A DNA stretch of 23,618 bases from Haplomitrium mnioides. Taxonomy: Eukaryota; Marchantiophyta; Haplomitriopsida; Calobryales. The stretch's first letter is position 1; every line of letters starts with the position of its first letter. Where the stretch lies: assembly GCA_049999725.1 (NCBI GenBank), contig JBNGIS010032322.1, forward strand, positions 108,173 to 131,790. Direction: 5' to 3'. Shown in pieces: positions 1-8,709 of the stretch. The notes below the pieces were generated by a model. It was not told the DNA's origin, searched no databases, and saw only the letters and a list, made by a program, of their open reading frames with translations. A program made the translations under genes and the position numbers.

Positions 1-42
1 GCAGTGTTAAGCATGTTGTTCATTGTATAGCGCTTTCTCTTT

Positions 43-258
43 GTCATAAGGACAATAGGTCCTTTCTGTTGTAGCCATTTGTGGACTATAGGTCCTATTG
101 CAGATTTATGTGTGTGAGGGGCAGAAGGTCTAACCTCATACATTTTGCAGTGAGGGACAGAAGGTCCAACCTCATATGTTTGGCATTGAGGGACAAAAGG
201 TCCAACCTCAGATGTTTGGCATTGAGGGACAAAATGTCCAACCTCAGATGTTTTCTTC
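43..258. repeat. 36-bp tandem repeat (about six units)
   Basis: Units start near 43, 79, 115, 151, 187 and 223. The last three are nearly identical and the first two are strongly diverged. Five units keep a short inverted repeat of the form GGAC-(4 to 5 bases)-GTCC, while the unit at 115 has lost it. On the plus strand the period of 12 codons makes a small open frame with a repeated LALRDK-type phrase. That frame follows from the periodicity and is not evidence of a gene. The array sits where the 3' end of the copia element should be. Confidence 0.8.
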
Positions 259-267
259 TCCCCCTCA
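251..267 (-). other. possible copia polypurine tract
   Basis: On the minus strand the sequence reads TTGAGGGGGAGAAGAAAA, the G-rich purine run that commonly precedes the 3' LTR in plant copia elements. It lies just beyond the truncated RT, so the RT-to-RNase H region between them would have been deleted. What follows is the 36-bp repeat, not a copy of the 143-bp LTR, so the assignment is weak. Confidence 0.35.
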
Positions 268-299
268 ATGTGAAATGATAACCTTGATATGAGTTATGG

Positions 300-1214
300 A
301 GGTGCCTTCATATAGATCTGAGAGTCAAGTATGTCGTACAGGTAGGCTGTAATAACGTCCATGATGTGCATTATGAGGTTCCGTTAAATGGCGAATGCTA
401 TCATATATCTTTATGTAATGGAGTCCATTACAGGTGAATATGTCTGGTTGTAGTCTCTGCCAGGTATTTGGGTGTATCCTTTTGCAACGAGTCTGGCCTT
501 GTATCTGGTGACGTCGCCCTTCGCATTTCTTTTTCTGACAAATATGAATCTGTAGTCGATCAGATTCATGTCGGGCGTTGCTGGAGTGATGGAACCAAAA
601 ACTTGGCGATGAATCAGAGAATCTAGTTCTGAGTTAATCGCTTTTTCCCATTGTGGCCAGTCTTGTCTGGATTGTGCGTCCCGTACGGAGATGGGATCTG
701 GTGCATTGTCATCTATACTTTGAGATACTGAGTAGGCAAACATTTCGTCTATGTCTGTTTTGTCTCTTGTCCAGATATGGCCGGTATGCGAATCATCGAT
801 GGATATCTCGTCATTGTCTGGAATTGTTGATCTCAGTGTGTTTGATGTTCTGTCTTGGGTTGGTAATATGTCGATATTGGTGTGATGTGATTTGCCAGGT
901 TTTGGCTTATTTTTGGAGCCAAGTGGTCGTCCTCTTTTGGCTTTGGGCGCAATATCAGTGGCAGGTCTGGATTCTTTTTGTAGTCTTGCAGGTGCATTTG
1001 CTACGTCGATATGGGATTTGGTAATACCTGCTACATCACTGAATGCGTCTGGTATTTTGGCTAATGTCCGTTGGATGTGAAGTATTTTCTGTACTTCATA
1101 ATCAGATTGTCCTGTTCTGGTATCAAGTTGAAGGATCAAGTTTTTATGCCATATCAGTTCCTCTGTATGTGTTGTTGGGTTGGTAGATGTGTCCTGTGTT
1201 AAGGGTAGGAACAT
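300..1214 (-). pseudogene. copia reverse transcriptase, N-terminal part only
   Basis: The frame opens at 1214 and is free of stops to 411. It continues in the same frame past stops near 408, 384 and 300. The first two thirds form the integrase-RT linker, which contains an AT-hook-like basic motif (RGRPLGSKNK). From about 700 down, the RVT_2 domain is clear: a DWPQWEKAINSELDSL stretch, then FVRKRNAKGDVTRYKARLVA, YSPVMDS, and after the first stop MDVITAYLY with the first catalytic Asp and DSQIYMKAPP. The YVDD box, thumb and RNase H are missing, so the protein would be inactive even without the stops. The domain matches the family strongly. The frame joins integrase if the 41-bp duplication just upstream is discounted. 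Confidence 0.85.
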
Positions 1215-1284
1215 ATCCTCAAAGAATTGGCAATCCGCGAATCGGGTGGGAACGTATCCTCAAAGAATTGGCAATCCGCGAATC
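1203..1284 (-). repeat. 41-bp tandem duplication in copia pol
   Basis: The segment 1203-1243 is repeated at 1244-1284 with two differences, both A/G. Forty-one is not a multiple of three, so the duplication moves translation from the integrase frame to the RT frame. The integrase frame therefore ends in a short nonsense tail, while RT continues in the other frame. Confidence 0.9.
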
Positions 1285-2574
1285 GTGATTTGAAAACGTT
1301 GGATGTGCTGGGTTCGAGGTATCGAATTATTGATGGGGATTCAAAACCAATGTATATCCCTCTCTGACACTGTGGTCCTATTTTGGTTTGGTTGGGGCTG
1401 AGGATTGGTACCATAACCAGACATCCGAAGGTTCGGAGGTGTGTAATGTTGGCGGGTATGCCTATTGCAAGTCGGTGTGGTGAGTAACTGTTGAATGCTG
1501 ATGGTCTGAATTTTATTACGGTGGCTGCATGCAATACGGCATGGCCTCATATGGATGTAGGAAGGCTCGTGTTGAGCAGTAACGGTCGAGCGATAAGTTG
1601 TATACGTTTAATTGCCGATTCAGCTATCCCATTCTGGAAATGAACGTGAGGTACTAAGTATTGGATATCTATGCCTGCTGATGTGCAGAATTCGTCGAAT
1701 GTTTTAGACAAAAATTCGCTGGCGTTGTCAACTCTGAGAGTTCAGATTGGGTATTCGGGGAATTGTGTGGTTAGCTTTAGGATTTGTGAGAGTAGTTTGG
1801 GGAATACCATATTTTTGGTTGTGAGTAGAGATACTTGTGACCACTTTGATGATGCATCAATGGTTACTAGAAAATATTTGAATGGTCCGAATGGAGGATG
1901 AATGGGTCCGCAAATGTCTGCATGGATCCGTTCAAGGAATCGGGGGATTTGTTTTATTGTCTTATGTATTGGATGTACGATATTAAGTTTTCCTTGTGCA
2001 CATGCCATGCATGGGGATGTGGAGGATATTGGTTGTACGTTGTCAGGAATGCCTATGCTGTCATGTTTTAGTCTGTAAAACATGTCTTTGCCTGGGTGTC
2101 CGAGTCGATTATGCCAGAGTTGAGCATTCGAGATTCGTATCGAGGATGTAAGGTATGAATAAATGTGTGTCATGTACAGTCCGAGTGGAGACAGTGGGAA
2201 GGTTTCTTGTACTTGCATATTAAATCCTGTCGGTAGCATAATGTGTAAGACTTCTGTGTTAGATGTCCTTCCTGTCTGAATGTGATATCCGTTTCGTCGG
2301 ATATCTCGGAAGCTTATAAGGTTCCTTGTAGTCGTGGGTGCGTATATGCCCGAAGGAATGTTCAGTATGGTTCCGTTGGGGAATCGTACGGTGGCTGGGC
2401 CATAACCTTCTTCTATTTGGTTATGGCCGGTGATAGTTGTCATTTGTCGAGAAGAAGGAGTGATCGAAGAGAAGAGGTTTCGATCCTATAGGATAGTGTG
2501 CGAGGAGCTGCTATCGACAATGCATGTGTTGTTGTGGTCTTCTGTCTGAGTTGGAGCCAAATGTTGTATCGTAT
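1244..2574 (-). pseudogene. copia protease, GAG-pre-integrase and integrase
   Basis: One frame runs leftwards from about 2574. The protease motif is CIVDSSSSHTIL with the catalytic Asp at 2513-2515; the usual Gly after Asp-Ser is Ser here. A stop follows four codons later. GAG-pre-integrase is seen as LWHNRLGHPGKDM with a CMAC pair (about 2000-2140). The integrase core keeps all three acidic residues: HADICGP, RVDNASEF and NGIAESAIKR, the last two spaced as in DD35E. Two further stops interrupt the core, one before LRVDN and one at a position where the family has Trp (before GHAVLHAA). The domain ends with the copia RTFGCLVMVP and RGIYIGF phrases. It is a clear copia pol, disabled by three stops and the frameshift at 1244. 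Confidence 0.87.
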
Positions 2575-2589
2575 GGCTCTCAGGATGCA

Positions 2590-3697
2590 TGTTGTATGTC
2601 GGATAGTCGCGACATCGGGGATTTCCAGGAGATTCCCATGGACTTCAGGTTGTGTATACCTGATACTGTTTTGGTACAGCTTGGCCAGGTGTGCAGGGAC
2701 TCGACATACTGATTGTGTATGTCCTCTAGTTCCGCATATGTGGCATGAGATCTGAGTGTTCCTCGGTTGGGAGAAGTGTTTTCTGTCGCGCATATGTTGT
2801 CGACCACCTCTCGGTGTCCATGGACGTGGTCTGCGCTCAGGTGTGTTGGAGGTATAATGCCCGCTATTCTTATCTCTGTTTGTGAAAGGTGGAGGTCGGT
2901 TGGCGTGTGAGTATTTCGTACTCCCCCTGAATCTGAGGTTTCCTCTTCCTCTACTTCTTCCTCTTCCTGTGTGAGGTCCTCGAGTACAGTTTGTAGGGTG
3001 TGTATCGTGTTGTGCGAAGTGTGATTCTGGGTTTGCTGGAGGTGCAGCAAAACCGGGAGGTTGCTTTTTCGCGTTCTCTATGAGTAGTATTTGATGTTTC
3101 TCGGCTAGGAGCATATATGCGATAAGCTCTGAGTATCTTGTGAATCGCATGCTGTGATATTGGGATGCCAAGATAAGGTTGCTTACAGGGAATGTTGATA
3201 GGGTCTTCTCTATCGGTTCTTCATCCGATACAGGGTGGCCGCATATGGCCAGTTGGGAGGCAATCCAGAACAGTTCGCTATTGTAGTTCACAATCGATGT
3301 GTGATCTTGGACGCAGAGGTTTATCCAGTCATGTCTCGCTGCTGGGAGCGATATGGATGTCAAATGGTCGAATCTTAATTTGAGTTCATCCTAGAGTATT
3401 CTAGGGTTGTGGTGATTCAGGTATTGGAGCTCGAGTGGTTCCACGATATGGTGGCGGATGAGGATTAAGGCTCGAGCAGGATCGCGGGGGTTTGTGCCCT
3501 CATCGTGTGTCAGGATATCTCGGATGCCCTTTGATGTGAGGTACGTGGTAATGTCCAGGGACCATGACAGGTAGTTCGATCCATCGAGTTTCAGTGTTGG
3601 GAATTTTAATGACTCGACGGGGTTTATGTTTGGTTGATTCCCAGTGTCCAGCCGGTCTGGATTTGGTAACCGTCCAGAGCGTGTTGCTGTGTTTGGT
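2590..3697 (-). pseudogene. copia gag (capsid and CCHC nucleocapsid)
   Basis: The frame can be followed from an in-frame stop near 3697 leftwards. It contains the typical gag N-terminal phrase KFPTLKLDGSNYLSWSLDI near 3550-3610. A TAG at 3391-3393 sits where relatives usually have Trp (before DELKLRFDH). The remainder covers the UBN2-like gag domain, an Arg/Gly-rich RNA-binding stretch (RGRSRGRGNLRFRG) and one intact zinc knuckle, CHICGTRGHTQSVC (2707-2748, C-X2-C-X4-H-X4-C). No ATG lies between the upstream stop and the conserved N-terminus, so the original start is lost or unrecognised. The frame shifts relative to protease between about 2580 and 2700. In life it would form the virus-like particle that packages element RNA. 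Confidence 0.85.
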
Positions 3698-4686
3698 TAA
3701 ACCAAAGCGGGAATGATGAAAGAAGAAAAGAAAAAGGAAGAACGATACGTAGTATGATCAGTACTATGGGTCTCCGCGTATAGCGGGTATGTTTAAGATC
3801 CTGGTACCTGTTTATGTTCTCTTCTTAATGCGGGAAATCAAAAAGATTGGAGTGAAATTCAAGTATACTCTGAACTGAAAAGGAAAAAAAATAGAGGAAA
3901 AGTAAATGTGCTGTACAAAAAAAAATGGCAGGTCTGGACTAGAAACTGCCCTCTAATGCGTTTTTATGTTGAATGGATGTGTTGTTGTCGTCGGCGTTGC
4001 TCGTCGCTCGTCCCGGTCAGTTGTGGTCCGCCACAGTGTGTTGTCCTGCAAATTTGGGTCGGTAGGAGGTGTCTAGCAGGGAAAAGGTCTCAATCCTGAA
4101 GGCCAGTAGTTATTTGAAAAGCTAACATAGGTAGCAATAGTCAGTCAGGGTCCTTGTATATGAGAATGAGAAGTAGCTTGTGAAAGTCAGAGATCTGCTT
4201 GGACAGGCCAAGAGAAGCTGTGGGTATCAATATGCTATTGCGAGTACTGTGATTGATGAGAAAACTCCAAGGGAACATAGTGTTCAATCGAAGAGCTGTA
4301 GACCTAACTGGTGTATCGTTGCTCTGCAACGAGTGACAAATATAAGGGAGAATAGGAGTCCTCGAGGGTAGAACAGTGGCAGGTTTTGTCGAGGGAAGGG
4401 CAGTGGCTCTTATTTTGTCGATGAAGCTATCATGTAGCACCAAGAAACATATGCAACTCTGCTGTGTTAGGATAAAATGTATTGTTGAAAACAGCAGGGC
4501 GCAAACCAATAGGAGGCTGTAATCAACAGCTTGAGCATAGAAGGAGGACGCTGAAAAGAGGACATTCGAACCAGAAAGAGTTCAATCAAGAATGAACAAG
4601 GAGAATCGCATGAGCAAAGAGGAGTATTAACCCGTCAACGAGTAGAAGTTGCTCGAGGGAGTAGGCAGCAGCAAGGTTGACTGAAG

Positions 4687-4863
4687 GAGCTGCGCGAGCA
4701 AGAGGGTCGACAAAGATAGAGAGCCGCGTGTGCACCAGGTCGATGAAAAGAAAGAGTAAGGTCGACGAGGAGAAAGTTGTGTGATCACCAAGTCGATGAG
4801 GAGAAAAGGAGCCGCGCGAGCACCAAATTGACGAAGGAGAAAGAGAGCTGTGCGAGCACCAGG
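4687..4863. repeat. diverged minisatellite, unit about 34 bp
   Basis: Five or so degenerate units share the core gagccgcgcgagcacca followed by ggtcgacgaaggagaaa-like sequence. Starts are near 4687, 4721, 4808 and 4843, with a more altered stretch between. Units differ at several positions, so the array is old. Confidence 0.6.
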
Positions 4864-4955
4864 AGGGAAAAAAAAAAGGAAGGGAAAAAGGGAGAGAAAA
4901 AAGAAGGGAAGTAAAAACAAACCCTATCACGTTGGGGGAAAGTCGGGTCGTGAAA

Positions 4956-4990
4956 TGCTCACAACCGTGAGCAGGCTCGCATGCGCGAGC
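4956..4990. other. two back-to-back hairpins in copia leader
   Basis: Hairpin A is TGCTCAC, loop AACC, GTGAGCA (4956-4973), with a 7-bp perfect stem. Hairpin B is GCTCGC, loop ATGC, GCGAGC (4975-4990), with a 6-bp perfect stem; its centre GCATGC is self-complementary. One base separates them. They lie between the primer-binding site and gag, where LTR elements keep RNA packaging and dimerisation signals. That role is inference. Confidence 0.55.
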
Positions 4991-5241
4991 AATGGACTCA
5001 GAAAAAAAAATAGGATCGCTAGCAAGGTTAGGAAAAAAAATGAGAAGAAATGAGAACGATAGTAGGAATAACATCAATGTAGCGCAGAGCAATGTATCGT
5101 CGGAGAAAAAAAATTGAGAGGTTGTTGTGGCGGCCGTAAGTGTGCGTTCACAATAAAAATTTTGTTGGAGCTCTTAACGTCGTGCCTGTAGTGTCTTTGC
5201 CATGAGTCTCTGTCTGTATGAAAAGAAAAAAATTTCTCGTA

Positions 5242-5262
5242 GAGTCCTTCGTGCTGATAACG
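5242..5262 (-). other. copia primer-binding site (tRNA-Ile-like)
   Basis: Immediately inside the LTR end, the minus strand reads CGTTATCAGCACGAAGGACTC. It is not the common TGGTATCAGAGC complement of initiator tRNA-Met. Its complement, TCGTGCTGATAACG, resembles the anticodon stem-loop of eukaryotic tRNA-Ile (from memory, about 12 of 14 positions), which would mean priming by a half-tRNA. The position is well supported by the LTR end; the primer identity is tentative. Confidence 0.55.
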
Positions 5263-5405
5263 TGTTGTAGCATACGTGAGACACACACAGCAATAGACAG
5301 CGCCGCACTGCACTTCATAGATGAATCCCCCAGAATGTTGTACATAACCCTATCTATATATAGGGTTCGTCCTAGTCCTATAACACTATAAACATTGTCT
5401 CAACA
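5263..5405 (-). repeat. copia 5' LTR, 143 bp
   Basis: On the minus strand the segment starts TGTTGAGACAATG and ends CTACAACA, giving the TG...CA ends and a 5-bp TGTTG/CAACA terminal inverted repeat expected of a copia LTR. It contains a TATA box and is followed directly by the primer-binding site. The partner LTR is not in the window, so the call rests on termini, promoter and primer site. The length is short but within the range known for plant copia elements. Confidence 0.7.
5354..5363 (-). promoter_or_regulatory. TATA box of copia LTR
   Basis: CTATATATAG lies about 45 bases inside the LTR start on the minus strand. It sits inside a near-perfect inverted repeat AACCCTAT...ATAGGGTT (5346-5367). 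This is the expected place for the promoter that drives the element's genomic RNA. Confidence 0.55.
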
Positions 5406-5999
5406 ACCTATATATCTATATAAACAATTCCTCCTCTCTTTATTTCGACCAACATCCTCTTATGGAGTATAAGGCTCCTTGCATAAACCCTCTCTCTACC
5501 TCTGGGCGGATCTACTCCTGACCCCTCCTTGAAAACATTCAACATCTGACTTGGGCAAGGTGTTCTTGGACAATTCAACTTGCTAGCTAGGATTAGTTTA
5601 GAGGCCTGTCGGCCTTCCACACTTAGGATAGTCTTAGCATTTTTTGCCCATTTTTGTTTTATTTTATTTTTATTAATTCCAATAATTTCCCCTATTCACT
5701 AAACTCTACTATAGCCTCAGATTCTATTTTAATTAAAATAAATAAACAAAGCTTCTAATCCCATTATCAAAACTCATAATTGTCTTTCTTATTGTAACTA
5801 TTACCTCAAGGCTGTCCTTATCACTTTCTCTGAAACATGACATAGTCACCAACACAATAGGAAAAAACATAACAATTACTCCAATAGGATTGGATTCCCT
5901 TTATTCCTCAGTCCCATCACCTTCATAGGCCGTCATTAGTAACACTTGAGCTATCTTTAGGTCATTTTCAGTTTCTTACCCCTCAAGTGCACTCTCACA
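5406..5999 (-). repeat. gypsy-1 3' LTR, first part
   Basis: The LTR begins at 5999 on the minus strand with TGTGAGAG, the same eight bases that open both gypsy-2 LTRs, directly after a polypurine tract. It runs to 5405, where the copia LTR begins, so only about 594 bp of the U3 side remain. The sequence is AT-rich and non-coding. The open frame at 5408-5620 has no recognisable motif. Confidence 0.7.
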
Positions 6000-6000
6000 T

Positions 6001-6028
6001 AGCTTCTCCCCCTCCCCCAAAAAAAAGA
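6001..6028 (-). other. gypsy-1 polypurine tract
   Basis: The minus strand reads TTTTTTTTGGGGGAGGGGGA followed by GAAGCTA and then the LTR start TGTGAGAG. This is the purine run that primes plus-strand DNA synthesis. It corresponds in position to the tract before the gypsy-2 3' LTR. Confidence 0.75.
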
Positions 6029-6050
6029 GCGCAACATCCTCACAAGCTCA

Positions 6051-7345
6051 TTATAGAGAGTTATATTTCTTTATTCGTGACCCATTCACTCTTGTGTCTA
6101 ACTCTACCCCATCAAAGGTGACAAGTTGAACAAATCCATTATTAAACAATTGTTGCACAGTATAAGTACCCATCCATCGCATACATAATTTCTCAAGAAA
6201 TAAAGGTATACCTATTATCATACATCATAACCAAGTCACCTTATTTAATCTTGACTGGTCTCATCTTTAAATTGTACCTTTCCTTTCGGTTTTGCTGTAT
6301 TGCTTCAGTCTCTCTCAAAGCTATCAATCTCTGCTCCTCCAATTCAATCAAGTCAAACATTCTATGCTGAAAACTAACCTCATTAGGCAGCCTTTCCTCC
6401 TCACTAATTCTCAAGGTAGGAACAGACCACTCAACGGGAACTACTAATTGCATTTCATAAACCAAATAAAATGGTGTTTGTTTCATAGTTATCTTCTCAA
6501 TAGTTCGATAAGCACATAGTGTAGAATATAATTTCTCATCCCAGTCTCCCAAATGAGCTGCTGTAATCTTGTTGAGAATTTTACACAAAATCCCATTAAC
6601 TCTTTCGGTATGCCCATTAGCCTAGGAGTAGTCTTCCTATGCTTAATCATATATAACTTAGTCAACTGCTTTATAACCCCATTCAAGAAATGTATACCTC
6701 TGTCGCTTACCAATTCCAGAGGACACCCAAACCTGGTGATGACATTGTTGAACAAAAATCTGGCCACGGTTGCTCCATCATCTTTCTTCGTAGCATACGC
6801 TTCCACCCACTTGGTGGCATAGTCCGTACACACCAAAATATACCTGTTTCTATAAGTTCGAGTTACAGGAGTCATAGGACTTACAAAATCTATTCCCCAT
6901 TTTTTAAAAGGAGCTAAAGGAAGTATAGGAGTAAGAGGCCAATGGCTAATAGTAGTGGGCTTTCCTACTCTTTGACAAGGGTCACATCTAGAGATATATG
7001 AATGCACATCCATGTATATGATTGGCCACCAATACCCCATAGTCAATATTTTAGCAACGGTATTCTTAAGAGCATAGTGTCCTCTCCAAATGTCATCATG
7101 GAAGGCAGAAATAACATTTGGGACTTCACTCTTTTCCAAACAGCGTCTAAGAATCAGATCTGGCCACTACTTATACGACACTCCTTTAAAAATGGCATAA
7201 AGGGCTACTTTAGATATGAAAATAGTTTTTTCCTCTACTGATTTTTGTTTTGGAAATTTCAAGTGTTGTAAATAATCCCAAATATCATCATACCAACTCT
7301 CTTGTGGTCTGTCACTTTCTATTGCAAGTAGAAGCTCATCGCACT
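6051..7345 (-). pseudogene. gypsy-1 integrase and upstream spacer
   Basis: From about 7345 leftwards the frame reads the RNase H-integrase spacer (ESWYDDIWDYLQHL), a stop, then the zinc-binding region with His, His and CDPC. Next comes the catalytic core: Asp in GIDFVSPM (6888-6890), Asp in LVSDRG (6702-6704) and Glu in GHTERVNG (6604-6606), so the D,D,E triad is present. A deletion of about 10 bp relative to gypsy-2, near 6620-6640, breaks the frame between the second Asp and the Glu. A stop at about 6241 and another frame change precede the C-terminal end (RWMGTY, VNGSRIKKYNSL), which ends at 6051. There is no chromodomain. This would have been the enzyme that inserts element DNA; it is now broken in several places. 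Confidence 0.85.
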
Positions 7346-8386
7346 CTCCTTCGTACTAAGCCCTTTCAGGTACCATTCTAGCTCAACCAGGGGAATGCTG
7401 GGCATAGCCATCTTCTACTACATTAGCTTTAAACATTGGGTGTATCGCCTAACAGATTCCCTCGTTCTTTTTTTAATCTTAAATAGCTTTTGTAAGTAAT
7501 CTGGTACACTAGGCTGCTCCTCTGAATTCAGTTATCAATGCATCTCTAAAAGAAATCCAGGTTGGGTATATTGCTGTCAAACTGGTATACCAGTCTTGTG
7601 CCTTCCCTCTGAGTATCGCTTTGATCATTCTCAGATGATCAAAGTCATTATCTTCATTATTGGCTTGACTTATACTCTCGAATTGTTTCACTCAAGCATC
7701 CACATCCTCTCCTCTTTTCCCTTTAAATACTTTATATTTCATTATGTTCTTCTCTAAAGAGCCTCCAACAATTGGTCTAGGTCCTGACATCTTAACACTA
7801 CTAGTCCCTGGTTGTGAGTAAGAGAATCGAGAATGAGTAGGTGTCACCGACACAGGTGGAGTTACAGGACTACTGCTCACACTAGAACTTGTATTAACTA
7901 CTGGAAAATTGTCCGTTGGATCTAAACTAGATGTTTCTAAACTAGCTACAGGTCTTGGTAGTAACCTAGATAGAGAAAGTTCAACACTAGTAAGATCACT
8001 AGAATTTTTCTGAAACAAGTTTGTCCTACCAGTTGAAGCTACCTGTTCTTCTACTACTACTTGTCTTGCAAATACAGAACTACAGTCTGCAAAAAGAAAG
8101 GCCTAGTTGAGGAACTAGTTTCCCCTACTTCTCGATTTCTATGGATATTGGATGTGTACAAAGATGTCCCAGATCTAAGCTCTTGAATTGGACTACTGAA
8201 AGGAACACTCCTTTTTTCACTCCCAATCTGTCCTAACCAACAATTCTCTAACAGTTGTCTAGATTCTCTACGAGCTTCCCAGTATTGGAGATTAGCTACC
8301 GCTCGCTTTAGTAACCTCCATTCCCTTGCTTGGCTCTGATTTTCTTCCTCACTCTGTTCTCATCAGGCTCTGATGGACTGCCGCAT
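7346..8386 (-). pseudogene. gypsy-1 gag fragment
   Basis: The best start is ATG at 8386 (MRQSIRA), followed by two TGA codons. A Glu/Arg-rich helical stretch follows (AREWRLLKRAVANLQYWEAR). The frame changes near 8090-8110, then a Ser/Pro/Thr-rich linker leads to the retrotransposon gag domain: IVGGSLEKNIMKYKVFKG, a TGA where relatives have Trp (after GEDVDA), HLRMIKAILRGKAQDWY and ITEFRGAA. After a stop following EFRGAA the match degrades with further stops, ending with VELEWYLKGL in a shifted frame. That last phrase matches VDLEWYLKVF in gypsy-2 gag, which places the deletion junction just below it. No nucleocapsid knuckles remain. Confidence 0.8.
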
Positions 8387-8691
8387 GACCTCTTTAATCC
8401 ATTATTGTCATGGATCTCATGATATATCTAAAAACAAAGCTATCACCTGAACAACCAGGTTACACATCCTTGGGGCAGTCTGGCTTTTCTATTTTTCAGA
8501 TTTCTTGACCCAGAAATCCTAGAACCAGCACCCTCATGCTCCCAATACACTGTCCTATTGTCAAGATTTCTACCCTGCAACAGTTTTAGAACCTCTTTCT
8601 CACTCTTCAATCAGATTTCAGAAGGACTCTTCCTTGCTCCTTTCACTTCTTACAATTGATCTACGAAGACAATTACAAAAATTAATATTAC
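8387..8691 (-). other. gypsy-1 leader between primer site and gag
   Basis: Non-coding on present evidence. A short minus-strand frame (EHEGAGSRISGS) opens in the middle but ends within about 35 codons and has no motif. The position between primer-binding site and gag marks it as the 5' untranslated leader. Confidence 0.5.
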
Positions 8692-8709
8692 TCCCCAACA
8701 ACGGCACCA
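8692..8709 (-). other. gypsy-1 primer-binding site (tRNA-Asp type)
   Basis: The minus strand reads TGGTGCCGTTGTTGGGGA. Plant Ty3/gypsy elements of the Tat/Athila group use TGGCGCCGTTGCCGGGGA, the complement of the tRNA-Asp 3' end. The site differs at three positions, each of them C-to-T on the element strand. It fixes the inner end of the 5' LTR at about 8710-8716. Confidence 0.8.

Larger units (their letters stand above)
3698..5241 (-). other. copia 5' leader, no recognisable gene
   Basis: This stretch between the primer-binding site and gag is pyrimidine-rich on the minus strand and purine-rich on the plus strand. Long but compositionally odd open frames occur (for example 4586-5092 and 4141-4509 minus). 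Their Phe/Leu/Ser-rich translations look like read-outs of T/C-rich sequence, with no motif. The leader holds a diverged 34-bp repeat array and a pair of hairpins. It is long for a copia leader, so another small insertion hidden inside it cannot be ruled out. Confidence 0.5.
1..5405 (-). mobile_element. Ty1/copia LTR retrotransposon, decayed, 3' part missing
   Basis: Read on the minus strand, this stretch has the copia order: a short LTR (5263-5405), primer-binding site, leader, gag with a CCHC knuckle, aspartic protease, GAG-pre-integrase and integrase, then RVT_2-type reverse transcriptase. Integrase before RT is the diagnostic copia order. RT stops near 300, so its YVDD box and RNase H are absent. 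No 3' LTR matching 5263-5405 is visible before base 1, so the left edge is uncertain. Stops and frameshifts occur throughout. Its right edge abuts a gypsy LTR fragment, which suggests it inserted into that LTR (inference). Confidence 0.85.

Noticed and set aside
115-258. CRISPR-like array
   Set aside because: Units are contiguous with no unique spacers; this is a minisatellite in a eukaryotic repeat region.
81-278. Open frame with a 12-residue repeated phrase
   Set aside because: The repeat unit is 36 bp, so any open frame will repeat every 12 codons. It has no start context or homology, and it runs antisense to the copia element.
3791-3810. Alternative LTR end and primer site (minus strand AACA then GGTACCAGGATC)
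   Set aside because: It loosely resembles an initiator-Met site, but the LTR with matched termini, TATA box and primer site at 5242-5405 is much better.
4586-5092. Long hydrophobic minus-strand frame that could pass for a membrane protein
   Set aside because: It is the translation of a pyrimidine-rich leader containing a degenerate repeat. Phe/Leu/Ser content follows from base composition and no motif is present.
5408-5620. 70-codon minus-strand open frame next to the copia LTR
   Set aside because: It lies inside an LTR fragment, has no recognisable domain and is not repeated in the related LTRs.
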